Origin: Planctomycetota bacterium
Lineage (GTDB): Bacteria; Planctomycetota; UBA1135; UBA2386
DNA: 64,000 bases
NCBI GenBank assembly: GCA_021776805.1
Contig: JAJFFD010000171.1
Span: 1 to 64,000 of the forward strand
Reading direction: 5' to 3'
Part shown: piece after piece, positions 41,772 through 50,302 of the stretch
Numbering within the stretch: position 1 is the first letter of the stretch
Layout: every line of letters starts with the position of its first letter
Translations under genes and position numbers: made by a program
The notes under the pieces: generated by a model
What the model saw: only the letters and a program-made list of their open reading frames with translations
Databases searched by the model: none
What the model was told of the DNA's origin: nothing

Positions 41772-42616
41772 AGCTGCACGCGCTCGCCGCTGCGGTATCC
41801 CTTCTCGGTGGAGGAAACATGCGCGGCCGGCCCATTTGGATCATGCTCGAAGAAGAGAATCCAATCCTCTGCCGTGACCTTACCGAGCAGATCATGCTTC
41901 TCCTGCATCGTGACCAGGGGTTGGTTGTCGTATGCCATGACCCAGGGCACAGGAATGTGAGCGGCGGTCGGGATCATGTCAGCACAGTAGATGAGGTGGC
42001 CTTCGGCGCCGTGAACGTGGGGGAGTTGCATTGCCGTGGTATGCCCCTCGCTGATCACCAGCTCGATTCCGGGGAGCCACTCGCCACCGCCATCCAGAGT
42101 CTGGAGAATGCCTTCCTGCTCCAAGACCTCGTAGTCCTCGCGTTGGTAGCTGGCCCGGTCTTTTTCTGTCGGCTCATGCGCCCATGCCAGGTTCCGCTCT
42201 TGGACGTAGTAGCTTGCATTCTCGAAGGTGGGAAGGATCTTCCCGTCCACCTTCTTGGTTGCCCCGCCGGCGTGATCGAAGTGCAAGTGAGTAAGGAGCA
42301 CGTCGGTGATATCTCCGCTGCTCAAGCCCTTTGCTTCCAGACTCGTCTCGAGCCTGAGCTTGCTGTGGTCGACGCCGTAGATGTCTGCGAGTTTGCTGCC
42401 CCATTTCTGGCCGAGCCCGGTATCGACGAGAATCTTCCGTTTGCCTTCGATCTCCTCGATCAGGAGTGCCCTCGCCGCGAGCCCAACCCGATTGCGTTCA
42501 TCCGCAGGGATCTGCCTTTCCCAGAGGGCCTTTGGCACAACTCCGAACATGGCGCCCCCGTCGAGGGCAAATGCACCGGTCTCGACCGCGGAAAGCTGAT
42601 AGTTGCCGATCTGCAT
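41768..42616 (-). CDS. Metallo-beta-lactamase-fold hydrolase
   Basis: 282 residues. The metal-binding motif is THLHFDHAGG (H110, H112, D114, H115), with VISEGHTTAMQLPHV and VYCADMIPTAAHIPV-like segments supplying later ligands. The N-terminal part (DGGAMFGVVPKALWERQIPA) is like the quorum-quenching and AttM-type group. A lactonase or thioesterase role is possible. It lies 41 bases downstream of RNase Z on the same strand and overlaps the methyltransferase-like gene by 4 bases. Confidence 0.88.
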   Translation of the reverse strand: MQIGNYQLSAVETGAFALDGGAMFGVVPKALWERQIPADERNRVGLAARALLIEEIEGKRKILVDTGLGQKWGSKLADIYGVDHSKLRLETSLEAKGLSSGDITDVLLTHLHFDHAGGATKKVDGKILPTFENASYYVQERNLAWAHEPTEKDRASYQREDYEVLEQEGILQTLDGGGEWLPGIELVISEGHTTAMQLPHVHGAEGHLIYCADMIPTAAHIPVPWVMAYDNQPLVTMQEKHDLLGKVTAEDWILFFEHDPNGPAAHVSSTEKGYRSGERVQL

Positions 42617-42657
42617 GTGGCGAGGTTAGCAGTTTTGCCCTCCTGACAGGGAGCGAT

Positions 42658-43578
42658 TCACTGCGCTCGTTTGGTCCTCGGAAGGGGAATCCGATCGCCG
42701 TCTCTGACAGCGAGGACATTGCCGTGCAGCTTACCCGCCTCCTCGATAAAGGGCTCGAGCTCACGGTAGCGTTGGCTGAAGTGACTCAGCGCAAGCTGCT
42801 TGACGCCCGCCGTCGAGGCAATCTTCGCCGCTTGCCCTGCTGTGAGATGACCGTACTCCTCGGCCTCCCTTCCTTCCGACTCGAGAAAGGTGGATTCGCA
42901 GAGGAGAAGGTCCACACCTCTAGCCAGATTTGCAGCCGCCTCGCAGACGCGAGTGTCCATGACAAAAGCCATGCTTTGTCCTGGGCGTCTCGAAGCCAGT
43001 TCCTCCAATCGATAGGTCACGCCTTCAACCTCGATAGACCCGCTAACCTTGAGTCGACCCAGTTCGGGCCCCTGCAGGCCGAGCTTTCGCAGTTTCGCAG
43101 GATCAAGGTTCCATTCATCCTTCTCCTCGATGCGGTAGCCAAAGCAATCGACCGTGTGATCTAGTTGTTCTGCACTGAGCTGAATCCGATCAGACTCGTA
43201 GATCACCCCCGATGCTTCGATGGGTTTGGGCAGAAGCTTGGCCTGGTCGTGGTAGATCGATGCCCAGCGAAGTCGCTGGAAGTACTCTTCCCCCGAAGCC
43301 GGGTAGTGCACCTGAATCGTGTGTGCCACTTGATCCAGGGAGATCCTCTGGATGAGGCTCGCGAGACCCAGGCAGTGGTCGCCGTGGAAGTGGGTGATCA
43401 GCACGTGTGTGATGGCGGAGGCGCTGACCCCGAAGCTGGTCATTTGCCGCTGCGTTCCCTCGCCTGGATCGAAGAGAAAGCCCTCATCATCCCAGCGCAG
43501 GAAGTACCCGTTGTGGTTGCGGTGCTTGGTCGGCACCTGGCTACTCGTACCCAGAACCACCAGTTCGCGCTGAGACAT
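42658..43578 (-). CDS. rnz: Ribonuclease Z
   Basis: 306 residues. The RNase Z start VVLGTSSQVPTKHRNHNGYF is followed by the MBL motif ITHFHGDHCLG (H63, H65, D67, H68), LASLIQRISL, HTVDCFGYRIEE, LASRRPGQSMAFVMDTRVC, and the exosite-side ESTFLESEGREAEEYGHLTA with HFSQRY near the end. It trims tRNA 3' trailers before CCA addition. It is the first gene of the minus-strand operon with the MBL hydrolase and methyltransferase-like gene, and it diverges from the glpD-like gene. Confidence 0.95.
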   Translation of the reverse strand: MSQRELVVLGTSSQVPTKHRNHNGYFLRWDDEGFLFDPGEGTQRQMTSFGVSASAITHVLITHFHGDHCLGLASLIQRISLDQVAHTIQVHYPASGEEYFQRLRWASIYHDQAKLLPKPIEASGVIYESDRIQLSAEQLDHTVDCFGYRIEEKDEWNLDPAKLRKLGLQGPELGRLKVSGSIEVEGVTYRLEELASRRPGQSMAFVMDTRVCEAAANLARGVDLLLCESTFLESEGREAEEYGHLTAGQAAKIASTAGVKQLALSHFSQRYRELEPFIEEAGKLHGNVLAVRDGDRIPLPRTKRAQ

Positions 43579-43603
43579 GGGCTGATTGTTCTACTCCATC
43601 CGC

Positions 43604-43619
43604 TAGAGTCCTGGCTATG
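43604..43619 (+). promoter_or_regulatory. -10-like hexamer abutting the glpD-like start
   Basis: TAGAGT (43604-43609) is followed after 7 bases by ATG 43617, with no Shine-Dalgarno. It is the same layout as the AbrB, triple-RidA and rhodanese genes. Confidence 0.3.
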
Positions 43620-45107
43620 CGAAGCGACCCTGTGGAGCTCGATGGCCAGGCCTTCGATTACATGGTGGTCGGCGGCGGGATCCAGGCGGCAGCCCTGGCC
43701 CGAGAGTTGGCTCTCCGGGAATGCTCGGTGCTCTTGGTCACTTGCGGTGACTTCGCCGCGGAGACGAGCGCTCAGAGCATCGGCCTCCTGCATGGGGGCT
43801 TGGACCAGCTGCTGCGGAGGCAGATTTCTAGGGTGAGAGAAGGCCTCGTCGAGCGCCAGCGCCTGCTCATGACCGCTGCGCACATCGTTCGGCCCCTGCC
43901 TCTGCTCATGCCCTTTTTCGGTGATTCCGGGGGGCCACCAGTCTGGGCATCGCGCCTCGGCATGCGTCTCTATTCAGCCTTGGGTAGGGGGAGCACCCTG
44001 CCCGCTCCGGTCTATTACAAGCCAGAGGATTGCTTGCGTATCTTCCCCGGTCTGCGTAGATCCGGGCTGAGCGGAGGCTGCTTGTTCTTCGAGGCGAGCT
44101 GCAATGAACTCAGCCTGAATCTGGCGCTATTGAAGTCAGCCCATGAGTCCGGGGCTGCCCTCGTCAACCACGTCGAGCTGCAGGGCGTGGACCGTCAGGG
44201 TCCGGTGTTTCGCGACAAACTCTTCGATCGGCAGCTTCGCTTCCGCAGCAAGCACGTCATCAATGCGGCGGGTGCAGCAGTTGATCAGCTGCGCCAGTCC
44301 TTGGGGCTGGGTGAAAGTCCGCTACTTCAGGTCCGCAAGTCCAGCCACCGGCTTCCCTCTGATGTGGACACAGAAACCGGGCTTGCGACCTATCTCCCAA
44401 GTGGCCGGCTGCAGTTCATGATCCCACAGGCAGGAGCGGAGTTACTAGCTCTCGGTGATGAGGGAAGCGAAGAGGCTGGCGCGACTGTGCAGGTCCAGGA
44501 CTTGGACTTCATGTTCGAGAAGGCTCGGGGACCAGCTGAAGTCCCTGCGCCGATCTTGGCTGCGCCGATCTGGACCGCCCCGGCCAATGGGCGGGAGATC
44601 GATACAGGTACCGGGCTGATGAGCGAGCCCTGGGAGCATGGGCTGTTGCATACAGTCCTTGGAGCTGATCTCAGCAGGCACCGCTTGCGCGCGGAACGGT
44701 CGGTCAATGACTTGCTCGGTCGTCGAGATCCAACGCCCTCACGCGAGCTGGTCTTGCCAGGAGGTGCTGGCTTGCAAGATCCTGGGGATCCGCTCTGGTG
44801 GCGCTACGGAAGTCGAGCGCCAGTCCTGAGGAAGATGGCCAGGGGAAGGCCTGAGCTCATGCAGCCCATCGCCCCCGACCGCGATCATCTCCGTGTGGAG
44901 GCGGTCTACGCCCTTCGCGAGTTGGGGGCGGTGACCTTCACGGACTTGATGCTCAGACGTCTGTCGCACCGCCTTGGCCCCAGTATGGATGAGGAGAGTC
45001 TCAGGGATATGCATGCGCTTTATCTGCAGGAACGCCTGGTCGAAGTGCCCGCCGACTACGAGGCCGACCGTAGGCAGCTCGCAGAGGCAGCAGCTCGCTC
45101 GCGGTAA
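43617..45107 (+). CDS. FAD-dependent glycerol-3-phosphate dehydrogenase-like protein
   Basis: 496 residues. The FAD Rossmann motif is VVGGGIQAAALARELALREC. DFAAETSAQSIGLLHGGLDQ aligns with the GlpD ASGTSSRSSKLIHGGL region but is diverged. HVINAAGAAVDQLRQ is the second FAD block. The C-terminal DAO_C domain is visible (WWRYGSRAPVLRKMARGRPE, VEAVYALRELGAVTFTDLML, RRLSHRLG). GlpD oxidises glycerol-3-phosphate into the respiratory chain. The divergence of the active-site part means a related substrate is possible. A -10-like TAGAGT is 7 bases before ATG 43617. Confidence 0.82.
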   Translation: MRSDPVELDGQAFDYMVVGGGIQAAALARELALRECSVLLVTCGDFAAETSAQSIGLLHGGLDQLLRRQISRVREGLVERQRLLMTAAHIVRPLPLLMPFFGDSGGPPVWASRLGMRLYSALGRGSTLPAPVYYKPEDCLRIFPGLRRSGLSGGCLFFEASCNELSLNLALLKSAHESGAALVNHVELQGVDRQGPVFRDKLFDRQLRFRSKHVINAAGAAVDQLRQSLGLGESPLLQVRKSSHRLPSDVDTETGLATYLPSGRLQFMIPQAGAELLALGDEGSEEAGATVQVQDLDFMFEKARGPAEVPAPILAAPIWTAPANGREIDTGTGLMSEPWEHGLLHTVLGADLSRHRLRAERSVNDLLGRRDPTPSRELVLPGGAGLQDPGDPLWWRYGSRAPVLRKMARGRPELMQPIAPDRDHLRVEAVYALRELGAVTFTDLMLRRLSHRLGPSMDEESLRDMHALYLQERLVEVPADYEADRRQLAEAAARSR

Positions 45108-45108
45108 T

Positions 45109-46227
45109 TCAGAAGTCGAGGGAGCTCAGCTTTCCCGCGCTACTCAAGACTGCGAAGCGGGCTCGTTTGCCAACTTCGATTGCTCCCCATTGGCTGGTAG
45201 CGATCAGTTCTGCCGGCCTCTTGCTGGCTGCCTGAGCGAGACTCCAAGGGCCGAGATGCGGAAACCAGCGCAGAAAGTTCTCGCCTGCATCGGCCATGCA
45301 GATCGCTGATCCAGCCAGGCCACCTGACTGGTTACGAACGATGCCGTTCTTCAGGTAGACCTGCGATCCAGCGAGATGATACTGACCATCAGGCATGCCC
45401 ATGGCAGAAACCGCATCGGTAACCAGTACGAAGCGGTCGGAGCCGAGACAGCGATAGGCGTTGCGCAGGGCGATCGGATGCACGTGATAGCCGTCAGCAA
45501 TGAGACTGCAGGTCAGTCGCTCGTCATCCAGTGCGATACCAGCCAGGCCCGGGCGCCGGTGGTGATCATCGCCACAGGCATTGAAGAGGTGGGTGATCAT
45601 GCTCGCCCCTGCCTCGATACATGCCTGCGTTTGTTTGCCCGCTTTCCCATGACCGAGAGCGACCGTGACTCCGGCTTGTCGAAGCTGAGCGACGGCCTGG
45701 ACTGCGCCGGGTACCTCGGGTGCCAGGGTTAGCAGGCGAATGTGCCCCTGCCCAGCTTCGAGCAGCTCGCCGACGCGCTCGGGACTGGGCCTAAGCATGA
45801 CGCTTGCATCATGCGCCCCGTGCAGTTCGAGGAAGGGCCCTTCGACGTGGATCCCGAGGGGCGTCGCGCCCGAACTTGGTTTGGATGAGATCCAGTCAGC
45901 GACGGCTCTGATCTGCTCGCGTAGTTTCGAAAACTCCGCGCTGATCAAAGTGGGCAGAAATGCCGCAGCGGCTCCGTCCGCAACCTGCTTGGCTATGCGA
46001 TTCAGCGCCTCCGGGGTGGCTTCGTCCACCCCGAGCCCAGCAGCACCGTTGACCTGTAGGTCGATCAGGCCCGGCAGGAGGGTGCCGCTCACGTCGGTGA
46101 AGGGGCCCTGTGAGTGATCTGCGTCGACTATGTCTGTGATGAACCCGCCTTCGATCCGAATGCAGGGCTCGAGGCGAACGCCCCCGTCCACCACTGCTGC
46201 TTCAGGTCGTAGAAGAGTCTCGCTCAT
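45109..46227 (-). CDS. nagA: N-acetylglucosamine-6-phosphate deacetylase
   Basis: 372 residues from ATG 46227. NagA blocks: LLPGLIDLQVNGAAGLGVDE, ATPLGIHVEGPFLELHGAHD with the metal-binding Glu, VTVALGHGKAG, MITHLFNACGDDHHRRPGL, SLIADGYHVHPIALRNAYRC, and the catalytic Asp in LVTDAVSAMGMPDG. It deacetylates GlcNAc-6-phosphate. A GlcNAc-kinase-like gene lies 2.6 kb away (48867-49805), which fits amino-sugar recycling or use. It converges with the glpD-like gene (1-base gap). Confidence 0.94.
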   Translation of the reverse strand: MSETLLRPEAAVVDGGVRLEPCIRIEGGFITDIVDADHSQGPFTDVSGTLLPGLIDLQVNGAAGLGVDEATPEALNRIAKQVADGAAAAFLPTLISAEFSKLREQIRAVADWISSKPSSGATPLGIHVEGPFLELHGAHDASVMLRPSPERVGELLEAGQGHIRLLTLAPEVPGAVQAVAQLRQAGVTVALGHGKAGKQTQACIEAGASMITHLFNACGDDHHRRPGLAGIALDDERLTCSLIADGYHVHPIALRNAYRCLGSDRFVLVTDAVSAMGMPDGQYHLAGSQVYLKNGIVRNQSGGLAGSAICMADAGENFLRWFPHLGPWSLAQAASKRPAELIATSQWGAIEVGKRARFAVLSSAGKLSSLDF

Positions 46228-46271
46228 TGCCACCCACAAACTATGATCGATCCGACTCTGCGGAAAGCCTC

Positions 46272-47819
46272 TTGACCAAAGCCAGATTCTCTTTCATCCG
46301 TCTGCCAATCGCAGTCCTCTTCAGTTTCGCCTGTGGGGCGGGGAGTCTCGAGTTGATCGAGACTTTGATGACGAGCCCTCGGCCAATATTCGAGGAGCCC
46401 TTTCGCCTGGCGAGGGACGAGGATCATCCCCTCGAGATTAGCGCAGCACAGCCCTTTTCTTTGGCCGGGTATTCCTATGGGGACTTCGATGTCTATGCGG
46501 AAGTGGAGTTGCCGGAGGGTGGAGAGTTGGATGTGGTCTTTCGCCAGGTCGAGCCCTGGATGCGCGAAGACAAGTCGATGCCCATGTACCATGGGAGATT
46601 CTCGCTCTTTCGCCTGTCAGCTGTGGATGAGGGGCCTTTCTATCGCAGTCGAGATCAGGCGCTCTTCGCTGACGACATGCAAGGTGGCCAAGTTCTCGCC
46701 CCTGGCGTAGTCGCCTCGGTCAGCATCGAAGCCAGAGGGCGGAAACTACGTGCGAACGTGGCAGGTGTGGCTCACCCCTGGTGCGAGACTCTGGACGACC
46801 GGGGCGGCATCAGCATGGTGGTCAGAGGCGGGACGGGTCTGCTGCGTTCGTTCCAATTGACCCCCCTTCCGCGCGCCGCGAGCATGTCCTGGGTTTGGGC
46901 CGGGCTCGTTTCGTCCCTTGTGGCGGCTCTTGGAGTCATGCTGGGGAGAAGGCTCCTGATGGTCAGTTCTGCCATGCTGCTCTTGCCGGGTATAGCCTGG
47001 CTGGGTGCCAGCTTTGTTCTGAGCCTCCTTCTCCCGGAGATTCGACCGGCAGAACTGACCCTGATCGGCATGGCGCTGGCAGGCCTGCCGATTTCTTTGT
47101 TGCTCATTCTCCGGCCGAGGGCACTCAACTTCTTGCTCTCTCTGATTCTCCTCGCCGGGATTTGGTTCGCTTGTCTCAGCGCCGAAGGCGAGGAGCGCCT
47201 CAGGAGCTCAGAGGATGCGCGGCTGACAGAACACTTCGGTGTGAATTCAGGTCAGGGCCCAATGGACGCATTGACCCGACGATTGCACTCCAGGACACGC
47301 GTGCACCGTCTGGCCAATGTGGTGACCAGAGTGTTCTTTCTTGGCGGGGGTGATCTCTTCGAGCCTTGGCCGCGCGATCAACCAGATACTCCTGGCTACC
47401 TCAGCCTGCAGTTGGAAGTTGAGCTCAGTCGCGAGCTGGGGCGAGAACTGGAGTCTGTAGTGGTCCCAGGCGAGGGCGCATCGGGCCAGCAGCAGCTGAA
47501 GCTGGTAAGGCGCTTCTACCTGGAGGAGTTCCAGCCGGAGGCGCTTGTATTCGCTGTCACACGGACATCTGTCGATCCGAACCAGGACTTCGCAGAGGGA
47601 TTGGTAGATCTGCTCGATGATCTCGACAAAGTCGCTGAAGAATCGCAGACCAAGATCGTGATTCTCGGATCAGAACTGCTCCCTGCCGAATACACGGACT
47701 TGCTGCGCAGCACTTGTGCGGCACGCGGCTGGCCCCTGGTAAGAGGGCTACTTGGTGCCGAGCCCAGCGAACGGCTGGTGTCCGAGCTTCAGGCTCAATT
47801 GATCACGTTGCTGCGCTGA
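46272..47819 (+). CDS. Membrane protein with a degenerate SGNH-like C-terminal domain
   Basis: 515 residues from TTG 46272, with GGAAAG just upstream; TTG 46227 is a longer alternative. An N-terminal anchor (FSFIRLPIAVLFSFACGAGS) precedes a beta-rich extracellular domain (about 30-205). Three to four membrane segments follow at about 207-320. The C-terminal cytosolic or periplasmic part has RVFFLGGGDLFEPWPRDQPD, where SGNH hydrolases have GDSxTxG, and AVTRTSVDPNQDF near the end. The nucleophile Ser is missing, so this would be a pseudo-SGNH domain. A planctomycete-specific family is likely. The end overlaps the convergent lipoprotein gene by 72 bases. Confidence 0.65.
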   Translation: MTKARFSFIRLPIAVLFSFACGAGSLELIETLMTSPRPIFEEPFRLARDEDHPLEISAAQPFSLAGYSYGDFDVYAEVELPEGGELDVVFRQVEPWMREDKSMPMYHGRFSLFRLSAVDEGPFYRSRDQALFADDMQGGQVLAPGVVASVSIEARGRKLRANVAGVAHPWCETLDDRGGISMVVRGGTGLLRSFQLTPLPRAASMSWVWAGLVSSLVAALGVMLGRRLLMVSSAMLLLPGIAWLGASFVLSLLLPEIRPAELTLIGMALAGLPISLLLILRPRALNFLLSLILLAGIWFACLSAEGEERLRSSEDARLTEHFGVNSGQGPMDALTRRLHSRTRVHRLANVVTRVFFLGGGDLFEPWPRDQPDTPGYLSLQLEVELSRELGRELESVVVPGEGASGQQQLKLVRRFYLEEFQPEALVFAVTRTSVDPNQDFAEGLVDLLDDLDKVAEESQTKIVILGSELLPAEYTDLLRSTCAARGWPLVRGLLGAEPSERLVSELQAQLITLLR

Positions 47820-48704
47820 AGAGCCGCGCGTCTGGCCTGCTTTGGCCCGCTCCTGCACAGGTCGGCGGATCACGCGAAAGTCCCCGCTTTCGCTATCGAC
47901 TTGCACTTCGATTGCGCCCGACTGATTGCCCATTCCACCGGTGAACTGCAATTGACGTCCATTGTCCGAAGGCATCTCGGTCAAGCGCAGTGGTAGATCT
48001 GTCTGCATTCGTCCTCGGTCGGTCTCGAAGGTCATCTCCAGATTGTCGTGCTCGGTTGCCCGGAGAATGATCTGTCCGCTATCCGAGGTCATGTTGAGCC
48101 GGACCATGCCCTGATTCTCGGTCTGGGGCAATTCTGCGATGATGGCACCATCTGAGGAATGGATCTTCGCGTCACCATAGCTGCCGGTCAGCTCGGTGCT
48201 TCCGCTCTGGTTCACAAGATCGGCTTCGCCGTCTCCGCTCATGTCCACACGAATGCGACCAGAGCCAGTACGAACCCGCACCTTGCCCGAGTAGTTGTGC
48301 AGGGTGACATCAGCCTGGCCGGAGAGGATGCTCAGCTCCATGGAGGGCGGCACCGTGAAGCGGAAGAAGGCGTGGGCCGAATCCAAGGCGGTCACTTCGT
48401 CATGTTGCAGGCTGACTCGCAGCACACCCGACATGTCCTCTTCAGGGGTCAACTGCATACCCTGCGCCAGTTCTTTGGCGCTGGCCTCGGAGTTGGCCGT
48501 GATATCGACGTAGGCGTCGCAACTCAGTCTCTCGCCACTGACTACTAGCACGTGTCCCTTGCCCAATAGGACCTCGAGACTGCGGGCACTGCTTTCGCTC
48601 AGATCCACAGCCATGTGCTCGCGTAGCACATAGCTATCAACACCCCGCGGAGCGCTGTTGCAGGACCAGAGACAAAGGCAGAGAGTCAGTGTTGTTGTTC
48701 GCAT
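47748..48704 (-). CDS. DUF4097-like beta-helix lipoprotein
   Basis: 318 residues. The lipobox is LWSC (Cys 15), giving a lipoprotein. The rest is a repeated-strand fold with regular Ser/Gly turns (LSILSGQADVTLHNYSGKVR, VRTGSGRIRVDMSGDGEADL, SGSTELTGSYGDAKIHSSDG, TSDSGQIILRATEHDNLEMT), as in DUF4097 putative adhesins. The role is unknown; such genes often sit near envelope stress regulators. The last 72 bases overlap the convergent membrane gene. Confidence 0.75.
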   Translation of the reverse strand: MRTTTLTLCLCLWSCNSAPRGVDSYVLREHMAVDLSESSARSLEVLLGKGHVLVVSGERLSCDAYVDITANSEASAKELAQGMQLTPEEDMSGVLRVSLQHDEVTALDSAHAFFRFTVPPSMELSILSGQADVTLHNYSGKVRVRTGSGRIRVDMSGDGEADLVNQSGSTELTGSYGDAKIHSSDGAIIAELPQTENQGMVRLNMTSDSGQIILRATEHDNLEMTFETDRGRMQTDLPLRLTEMPSDNGRQLQFTGGMGNQSGAIEVQVDSESGDFRVIRRPVQERAKAGQTRGSSAQQRDQLSLKLGHQPFAGLGTK

Positions 48705-48866
48705 GATTGCTGGGCGGCTTCAGGAATGAGCATCGGAAGCAGCGCTTGGGCAGGGTCTGCCCGGATCTGGAGCAAGTAGCGTGCCGCCAACCATAGGTCA
48801 CGCGCTAGACTGGGGCCTACCAGCAATGATGTCATCGGTATTTATTCCTCCGAAAATGCACCCCTG

Positions 48867-49805
48867 ATGGCCTACTTGGGAATCGACGGTGGGGGCACGG
48901 GGAGTCGGTGGATGCTCCTCGAGAATGAGGCGGAAGTGCTGGCTCGTGGTGATGGTCCAGCATTGCAACTCACGCGTATGGGCGTGCTTGAGGTCGCCGC
49001 CAGATTGAACGATGTCCTTGCTCAGGTGCGTGAGACCGGCCTTGATCCGTCCAGTCTGGTGGTTTCCCTTGCCGGTGCAGGCGATGTGAATTTGCGCACT
49101 CGATTGCAGTCGTTTCTGCGTGATCTCGCCGAGGACCACCCGGTCTACTTGGTGAGCGATCCAGTGGCGGCAGCGGGAGTTTCCCTGAGGATGGGCCCCG
49201 GAGTGGCGGTCTGGTCCGGGACCGGATCCTTCGCGGTGGCGCGATCCGCGTCGGGAAGGCTGCACCGTGCAGGCGGGCGTGGTCCCTTCCTCGGTGACCA
49301 GGGGAGTGCCTATGCGATTGCAGTCGCCGGCGGGAGACGGGTTCTCGAAGCGGAGGAGGGGATTGGCCCTGAGACTGGCTTGTCGGAACTCTACGCCTGC
49401 GCCCTCGATCTTCCGGAACGAATGCAGATTGGGTCGGCGATGCATGCTCTGAAGCTGCCGGACTTGGCGGCCCTGTCTCGCCTGGTATTTGCAGCAGCAG
49501 AGAAGGGCGACGAGGCTGCATGCGGCATCCTGCGTGCCGCGGCTGAGGATCTCGCCAAGGTGGTTCGAGCCGCGGCCATATCTGCCGATCTCCCATGTTC
49601 TGACCTCGACATAGCCTGCGGCGGCGGAGTCCTGGCCTCAGATCTCTACGCGGACCTGCTCGCATCCGCCCTGCTGGACCTGGGCCTGGTGGTTCGTTGG
49701 CGGGCTGCGCAGGAAGCGGTGCTCGGCGCTGCTCTCCTGGCTATGGATGTGACCCTGAAGAGAGAGCCCTTTCAAGAATGGGTGCTGCATGGCTCGCCTA
49801 CGTGA
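48867..49805 (+). CDS. BadF/BcrA-type ATPase, N-acetylglucosamine-kinase-like
   Basis: 312 residues. The sugar-kinase/ASKHA phosphate 1 motif is YLGIDGGGTGSRWMLL, followed by SLAGAGDVNLRTRLQSFLRD, VYLVSDPVAAAGVSLRMGPG, the phosphate 2 part in VAVWSGTGSFAVARSASGRL with GGRGPFLGDQGSAYAIAVAG, and DIACGGGVLASDLYADLL. This is the GlcNAc kinase branch of the BadF/BadG/BcrA group. Together with nagA it suggests GlcNAc phosphorylation and deacetylation. The stop overlaps the arfB start by 17 bases. Confidence 0.85.
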   Translation: MAYLGIDGGGTGSRWMLLENEAEVLARGDGPALQLTRMGVLEVAARLNDVLAQVRETGLDPSSLVVSLAGAGDVNLRTRLQSFLRDLAEDHPVYLVSDPVAAAGVSLRMGPGVAVWSGTGSFAVARSASGRLHRAGGRGPFLGDQGSAYAIAVAGGRRVLEAEEGIGPETGLSELYACALDLPERMQIGSAMHALKLPDLAALSRLVFAAAEKGDEAACGILRAAAEDLAKVVRAAAISADLPCSDLDIACGGGVLASDLYADLLASALLDLGLVVRWRAAQEAVLGAALLAMDVTLKREPFQEWVLHGSPT

Positions 49806-50229
49806 TCTGCATATAGGAGCGGGAAGAGTCATTCCTGCGCGATTGATGCAGGTGCGGACTGCACGTTCCGGCGGGCCGGGTGGCCAGAATGTCAACAAGC
49901 TCGAGACGAAGGTTGATCTGCGGCTCGACTTGGACGGAGCCATCGAGGTCTTGGGTGGGGAAGTCATCGCAAACATCCGTTCTCGCCTACACAACCGACT
50001 CGACGGGGAGGGCATGCTGGCCCTGCGTTGTGACGAGTATCGCTCGCAACTGCGCAACCTGGAGACCGCCATGGCACGGATGGAATCGCTCTTGCAGGAG
50101 GCCTTGACCCCGCAGAGACAGCGGCGTTCTACCAAGCCGACCCGTGGGAGCAAGGAGCGACGCCTCGAGGAGAAGAAGCAGCGCTCGCAGTTGAAGAAGA
50201 GGCGATCCCGGCGAGATTTGGAGGACTGA
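49789..50229 (+). CDS. arfB: Alternative ribosome-rescue factor ArfB (peptidyl-tRNA hydrolase-like)
   Basis: 146 residues, family length. The GGQ catalytic motif is in RTARSGGPGGQNVNKLETKV (Q33). DEYRSQLRNLETAMARMESL is the helical middle, and the tail is Arg/Lys-rich (EEKKQRSQLKKRRSRRD), as needed to enter the mRNA channel. It releases peptides from stalled ribosomes. The start lies in the end of the GlcNAc-kinase-like gene, so translational coupling is likely. Confidence 0.93.
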   Translation: MARLRDLHIGAGRVIPARLMQVRTARSGGPGGQNVNKLETKVDLRLDLDGAIEVLGGEVIANIRSRLHNRLDGEGMLALRCDEYRSQLRNLETAMARMESLLQEALTPQRQRRSTKPTRGSKERRLEEKKQRSQLKKRRSRRDLED

Positions 50230-50302
50230 GCGAAAGCTGCATGGAGCTCCGAGTCGAAAACACAGTGGGCGCCGCAGCGCGCCATGCTGCGTTCCCAGAC
50301 TC

